A stretch of DNA of 64,000 bases from Pohlia nutans (Eukaryota > Streptophyta > Bryopsida > Bryales > Mniaceae). Made by a program: the position numbers and the translations under genes. The stretch is from positions 34,580,372 through 34,644,371 of the forward strand of contig CM040089.1 of assembly GCA_022496805.1 (NCBI GenBank), read 5' to 3'. Of the stretch, positions 59,201 to 64,000 are shown in pieces. Each line of letters opens with the position of its first letter. Positions within the stretch are counted from its first letter, which is position 1. The notes under the pieces were generated by a model. The model made no database searches, was not told the DNA's origin, and saw nothing but the letters and a program-made list of their open reading frames with translations.

Positions 59201-62200
59201 GATTTTGTAGGTAATGGTTCTGAGAGTGGCAACAAGCCGTCTATGGGCGCAGCTGGACCCTCTTTACCCTCATTACCCCAACGGCCAGCTGCTAGAAAAT
59301 CAGCTGCTGCGACTGCGTTAGACACGGCTGGGAGGATTACTCAACGCCCTGCTGTGACTTCTTCAACCCAACTCACAACAACCACCGATGAGAGCGCAAA
59401 TGGTGAGACAGCCGAAGGCAATGAAACGCGGGAGAAGTTGCAGAACATCAGAGTGAAGTTCTTGAGGCTTGCTCACCGCCTGGGTCAGTCCCCACAGAAC
59501 GTCGTGGTAGCGCAAGTGCTGTACCGTCTGGGCTTGGCAGAATCCTTGAGAGGTGGCAGTGCTCCGAACCGCACGGGAGCTTTCAGTTTCGACCGCGCCA
59601 ATGCCCTAGCGGAAGAACAGGAGGCAGCCAACCAAGAGGAGGAGCTGGACTTTGCATGCACTATTCTTGTTCTTGGAAAGACTGGTGTTGGGAAGAGTGC
59701 CACCATCAACTCCATCTTTGATGATCGCAAGTCCGTAACAAGTGCCTTCAAACCGTCCACCAACAAAGTCCTGGAGATTGTTGGAACTGTGCACGGCATC
59801 AAGGTAACTGAGTATGCATGGATTTGGTTTTGCCCAATGTATTAGCCTTCACATGTATTATAGCACTTCCTTTACGGTTATCATCCCTAGTAGAGAATCC
59901 ACCCCCCAGAGGGATTCTAGAAATCCTAGCCTTGTTACAATTGGCAAGGTTTATTGTGTCAAGGGTCTCTAGAACTTCCCCTGGGGGATTGTTTCTGCTA
60001 GTGATGATAACCATCATCATGCATTTTGCTGGTTGTTTAGACTGTTTTTTTTAGTGACATACCATTTGTAAGAGCTTACCCTTCTCTACAGTTGGCAGAA
60101 ATACTTGAAGGCTTACGTTCACTATAGAGAGCATGCACATGGCACAGGCTGTCACCCATCTAATCAACAGTTTTTTCTTCAAAAAACAAGGAATCAAAGT
60201 GCTGTGTGGAACTGAGGGGTACTATAGAATGTTATGCACGAGAAGAGCTCATGCTGTTGTCACCATTTTCTCTGCTCTGTTTCAGGTGAGAGTGATAGAC
60301 ACGCCCGGGCTGCTCCCTTCAGTGGCAGACCAGCAGCACAATGAGCGTATTATGGGACAAGTGAAGAAGCATATCAAGAAGGCGTCTCCCGACATAGTGT
60401 TGTACTTCGACCGTCTGGACATGCAGAGCCGGGACTACGGCGACCTGCCTTTGTTGCGCACCATCACCGACCTGTTTGGAGCTGCGGTGTGGTTCAATGC
60501 CATTGTGGTGTTGACGCATGCGTCTTCGGCTCCTCCAGATGGCCCTAACGGAGTTCCTCTGAGCTACGAGATGTTTGTGGCGCAGAGGTCACACGTTGTG
60601 CAGCAGACCATTAGGCAAGCTGCTGGAGACATGAGGTTGATGAACCCTGTGTCATTGGTGGAGAATCACCCTGCGTGCCGAACCAACCGCAACGGGCAGC
60701 GCGTTCTGCCCAACGGGCAGATCTGGAAACCACAACTGCTGTTGCTGTGTTTCGCCTCGAAGATACTGGCAGAGGCCAACTCACTCTTGAAGCTCCAGGA
60801 AACTGCCACTCCTGGAAGGCCGTTTGGGCAGCGGTCTCGGGTACCACCTCTGCCGTTTTTGCTCTCGTCTTTGCTTCAATCCCGAGCTCAGTTGAAGCTG
60901 CCAGATGAACAACTGGGAGAGTCAGATGAGTCTGATGATGATGAGGAGGAAGAAGACTCAGATGCTGATGACTATGATGAACTCCCTCCTTTCAGGTATT
61001 GGTTTATTCCTTACTTTTTGTGGCTCTTACATTGGGGATTTCCCTTCTCATTTTAATCTACTATAAGACCAATAACTCCAAAATGAGCCTCATGTACTTT
61101 CAGCACTTTTGAGTAGGTTCTATGTGGACTTTCTTTTGTTCGATTTCTTTTTGTTTTTGGATGAACACATGCAATGTTCTTCATTGATTCCGGTGATATA
61201 ATATTTGGTCCCATATAAATTATATTTTTCACAATATGGTTGATTGAACTTGTCATTTTAAAACCATGGATCATTCGTCCTTGAAGGATTAACCCCTAAA
61301 GGTTCAATAACTCCTCATGTTTTTTTAGCACTTTTCAGAAGGTCATATGGGGACTCTCTTTTTCCCAGATGCAATGTTCTTCACTGATATTAAATTTGGC
61401 CCCATCTGAGTTATTAGGTTTTCACAACGTGATCAATTGTGTTTGTCATTTTATAACCACGAATCTTTGGTTTTTGAGGGGTTAACATTACTTTGTGTTG
61501 ATCATTATGTTGCTCATGGCATTGGCATATACTTATAACACAAAATAATGTTGTTGCAGGCCGTTGTCCAAAGAAGAGTTGGAGGAGCTGAACAAGGAGC
61601 AAAGACAAGACTACTTGGATGAGATTGCGGACCGGGAGAGGTTGTTCCAAAAGAAGCAGTACAGAGAGGAGATGCGTAGAAGGAAGGAGATGAAGAAGCG
61701 TGCTGCACAGATGTCCAAGGAGGAGCTGGCTCAACCTGGTGATGAAGCAGATGACGAAGCTGGAAAAGCGGCTGCAGTACCTGTTCCCATGCCGGACATG
61801 GCTTTGCCTCCCTCGTTCGACTCTGACAACCCCACCCATAGGTAAGTCAAAACCATTTTATAGGAACTCGTCCGTAGTCACGTGCAATTTTCAAAAGAAA
61901 ATTTTAAACTTGAATTAACCATCTATGTATATTGCATTTTCCTTCACTATTAGGTACCGATACTTGGAGACTGCCAACCAGTGGCTGGTGCGCCCTGTTC
62001 TGGAGACCCATGGCTGGGACCATGATGCAGGCTACGATGGTTTCAACGTGGAGAAGATGTTCGTTGTGAAGGAGAAGGTTCCTGCTTCCATTTCAGGCCA
62101 AGTGACCAAGGACAAGAAGGAAGCGCAGGTGAACTTTGAAGCTGCGGCGTCGTTGAAGCACGGAGAAGGCAAGGTGACACTGACTGGGTTCGACATCCAA

Positions 62201-62716
62201 ACCATCGGCAAGGACCTGGCTTACACATTGCGAGCGGAGACACGTTTCAACAACTTTAAGAGGAACAAGACGACGGCAGGGCTGACGTGTACGGTACTGA
62301 ACGATACGATTGCGGCGGGGCTGAAGCTGGAGGACAGGATTTTGATTGGGAAGAGGATAAAGATGGTGGTGAACGGAGGGGTGTTGACAGGGAAGGGTGA
62401 TAAGGCGTTTGGCGGAAGCCTGGAGGCCACGCTGAGAGGGAAGGAGTATCCACTGAGCCGCACGCTGTCAACCTTGGGGCTTTCAGTGATGGACTGGCAT
62501 GGGGATCTGGCCATCGGTGGGAACTTGCAGTCGCAGTTCATGGTGGGGAAGACGATGATGGTGGGAAGGGCAAACCTGAACAACAGGGGCTCAGGCCAAG
62601 TGTCAATCCGGGCGAGCAGCTCGGAGCAGCTACAGATGGTTCTGATAGGGATTGTGCCGATTTTGAGGTCTCTGATCAACTGTCGATTCGGTTTTGGTGG
62701 TCAGTCTTCCCAGTAG
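56249..62716 (+). CDS. TOC159-family chloroplast preprotein import receptor GTPase (complete)
   Basis: Six coding exons in phase: 56249-56741, 57174-58943, 59211-59803, 60286-60995, 61560-61841, 61954-62716; 1536 codons. The start METLRKLSSMGR matches the left copy; an in-frame ATG at 56216 would add 11 residues. Layout: acidic A domain (about residues 1-755) with four NVVENSVEEDSSS-type repeats (57562-57700) and a TETETTE run; conserved ETREKLQNIRVKFLRLAHR; GTPase domain with P-loop GKTGVGKS (59675-59698, near residue 910), DTPG (near 957) and LTHAS (near 1028); the junction ELPPFRPLSKEELEEL; then the M domain, which anchors the protein in the outer envelope, ending at 62716. TOC159 works with TOC34 and TOC75 in import of preproteins. 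Introns hold MITEs (about 56783, 59876, 61053, 61289). Family certain; which TOC159/132/120-type subgroup is open. Confidence 0.94.
56783..57006. mobile_element. TTAA MITE, family B, decayed, in intron 1 of the right TOC159 gene
   Basis: Matches family B (gtagtgtaggaaaattgga; tgctgcaaatcatctg; gatgcagatgg) but has lost both TTAA ends (right end ctaaggggctaa). It sits in the same intron and orientation as the copy in the left TOC159 gene. Confidence 0.65.
59876..60012. mobile_element. Fold-back MITE in intron 3 of the right TOC159 gene
   Basis: The arms GGTTATCATCCCTAG and CTAGTGATGATAACC pair, followed inwards by agagaatcc.cccccag / ctgggggatt. The inner CACTAG-like ends suggest a CACTA relative, but the pairing continues outward. 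Confidence 0.55.
61053..61292. mobile_element. Family-A TTAA element in TOC159 intron 4
   Basis: Reverse orientation; ends CGTCCTTGAAGGATTAA; left end decayed. Its terminal TTAA is shared with the next element. Confidence 0.55.
61289..61485. mobile_element. Second family-A TTAA element in TOC159 intron 4
   Basis: TTAACCCCTAAAGGTTC to TTTTTGAGGGGTTAA. Same family and orientation as the adjoining copy, but more diverged. Confidence 0.6.
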
Positions 62717-63618
62717 TGAGAGTTAGCTTGTGGCTGACGTTCCTGGCTACTGTGCGCTTTTCTGCATTTTCTGCAAATTTTTGTAGAGATCATTTTGGGG
62801 GCAGAGCAGAGGCGGGGTGCACATGAAGCTGCTGGGGAGCCAGGGAAGGAAAGTCAGTCAGTCAGTCAGTCAGTTTCACGTATTGGCCAATAATACAATT
62901 GTCTTCCTCGACATAGGATTGGTGTTAGCTCAAGGTTTGTGAGGTCTGTAGCTGCTGGAAATGGGAGACTGATGATTTTGCCTTCGGGACGGAGTGTGTG
63001 GGTTTTCTTTCTCTGCACACCGGTGGTGCTCTGTATTGTAGTAGATTGATTAAGAGACTGGAGCACGGAAGAGAGAGAGCGAGAGAGAGAGAGAGAGGGA
63101 GGGGCATGGGATCTTTTAGCCGAAATAGAGGATCTTGTAGTAGTTGGAGACTTGTATCTGTGTAGACATTGATTCTACCAAGATGATGTGCTGCGGATGG
63201 AGCATTGGCGTTAATATGCAGCCCTCCTTGAGTTTTATGAGGACAGTATCTCCGAGCTCGTAATAGCAACGTTCTCACTTGGACTACTTTCTTATGCTGG
63301 ACGGTATTCTTGTCATTTATGCTTTTTCTCTTCGCTAGAGAGGTGAGTCAGTGAGTGCCTTGCTTACAGGTCGGTAACTTAGTTGCTTGCACTGGTTCAA
63401 TTCCCTTGAAAGCTGAATAATGTTTCTTTAGCCCAACTCGTAAGCATGTAGGAATTAAGGTAGAGGACACTCTTTGCATATGTAGGAATGTGATTTTAAC
63501 ATGTGTACAGTGATTGTTGGGGATCAGTATTGGCTGTGAAGAGATCTTTGCGTAAAAGTTGTAGATTCCTACAAGTAACTGTAAGTTAGACAACCCCACA
63601 TTGGAAGCTCATTTCCAT
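62717..63618 (+). other. 3'UTR and flank of the right TOC159 gene
   Basis: Contains a (GTCA)n run (about 62851-62872) and a GA-rich run (63070-63104). No other gene was recognised. Confidence 0.45.
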
Positions 63619-63856
63619 TTAACCCCTAAAGGATCAAGGATTCATGGTTTTGAAATGACAAATTCAATTGATCGTATTGTCAAAAAGATAATTCAGATGA
63701 GACCAATTTTATATCACCGGAATCAATGAAGAACGTTGCGTGTGTTGGTCAAACAACAAATAAATTTGAACAAAAAGAAGTCTTCGTAGGACTTTCTCAA
63801 AATTTCTAAACAAAACAAGAGGCTCAATTTGGGCTTCTTGGTCCTTTAGGGGTTAA
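63619..63856. mobile_element. TTAA-flanked MITE, family A, best-preserved copy
   Basis: 238 bp, TTAACCCCTAAAGGATC to GGTCCTTTAGGGGTTAA with both TTAA intact. A useful reference for the family. A further TTAACCC start is seen at about 63970. Confidence 0.8.
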
Positions 63857-64000
63857 GGATCAAAGTCCAACCAAGTGTAGGACCACTTGTCAAGAAGTCC
63901 AACCAAGTGTACAAATAGTTGGAAATGAAGGTTAGTATAGAAGATGGTATGAGATCCTTAAGTGTTTTTTAACCCTTTACAGCCTATGCAACCACATTGT

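Overview
This is nuclear DNA of a land plant. Introns are numerous with GT-AG borders, leaders carry AGGGTTT motifs, and the conserved genes are plant ones: two TOC159-type chloroplast import receptors, a mitochondrial LETM1-like protein and a UTr7-type nucleotide-sugar transporter. Protein resemblance and repeat content suggest a non-seed plant such as a moss, liverwort or lycophyte. That is an impression, not a placement. The background is AT-rich and full of transposable elements; one block of about 14 kb (24.5-38.6 kb) is clearly GC-rich and looks foreign to its surroundings.

Layout. (1) 1-3.66 kb, minus strand: 5' part of a TOC159-family gene that runs off the left edge. (2) 4-14 kb: repeats, including a three-level nest of TTAA-flanked elements, a pair of inverted 0.7 kb elements, a 1.5 kb fold-back and a small duplicated LETM1 fragment. 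(3) 14.6-19.9 kb, plus: complete 14-exon LETM1-like gene (792 codons). (4) 20-24.5 kb: more nested TTAA elements. (5) 24.5-38.6 kb: the GC-rich block. It holds a minus-strand gene ending in an FCP1-like HAD domain (24.9-30.0 kb) and a plus-strand gene (31.8-38.2 kb) with a candidate DD38E transposase core. Both genes have introns packed with arrays of short palindromes of the form GGGGAGNNCTCCCC. (6) 38.6-46.7 kb: a 5S rRNA-derived sequence, two nearly identical inverted 0.9 kb elements and others. (7) 47.3-51.8 kb, plus: complete 10-exon nucleotide-sugar transporter gene (336 codons). (8) 52.5-54.4 kb: three TTAA elements joined end to end and a 108 bp CACTA-type mini element. (9) 56.2-62.7 kb, plus: complete six-coding-exon TOC159-family gene (1536 codons). 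The window ends in another TTAA element.

The commonest mobile sequence is a superfamily of non-autonomous elements with TTAA at both ends and inverted ends beginning CCCCTAAA or CCCTTAAA. More than twenty copies fall in at least ten internal families. The exact TTAA target duplication is the signature of piggyBac-type transposition, and no piggyBac transposase is present here.

The most unusual object is the 14 kb GC-rich block. It has two divergent multi-exon genes, one palindrome motif reused with different spacers in at least five arrays, single palindromes in exons, and an in-frame stop in the transposase-like gene. I read it as one large, partly decayed transposable element of a kind I cannot name. 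Exon borders were derived by reading splice sites and checking phase by hand; no alignment or database search was run.
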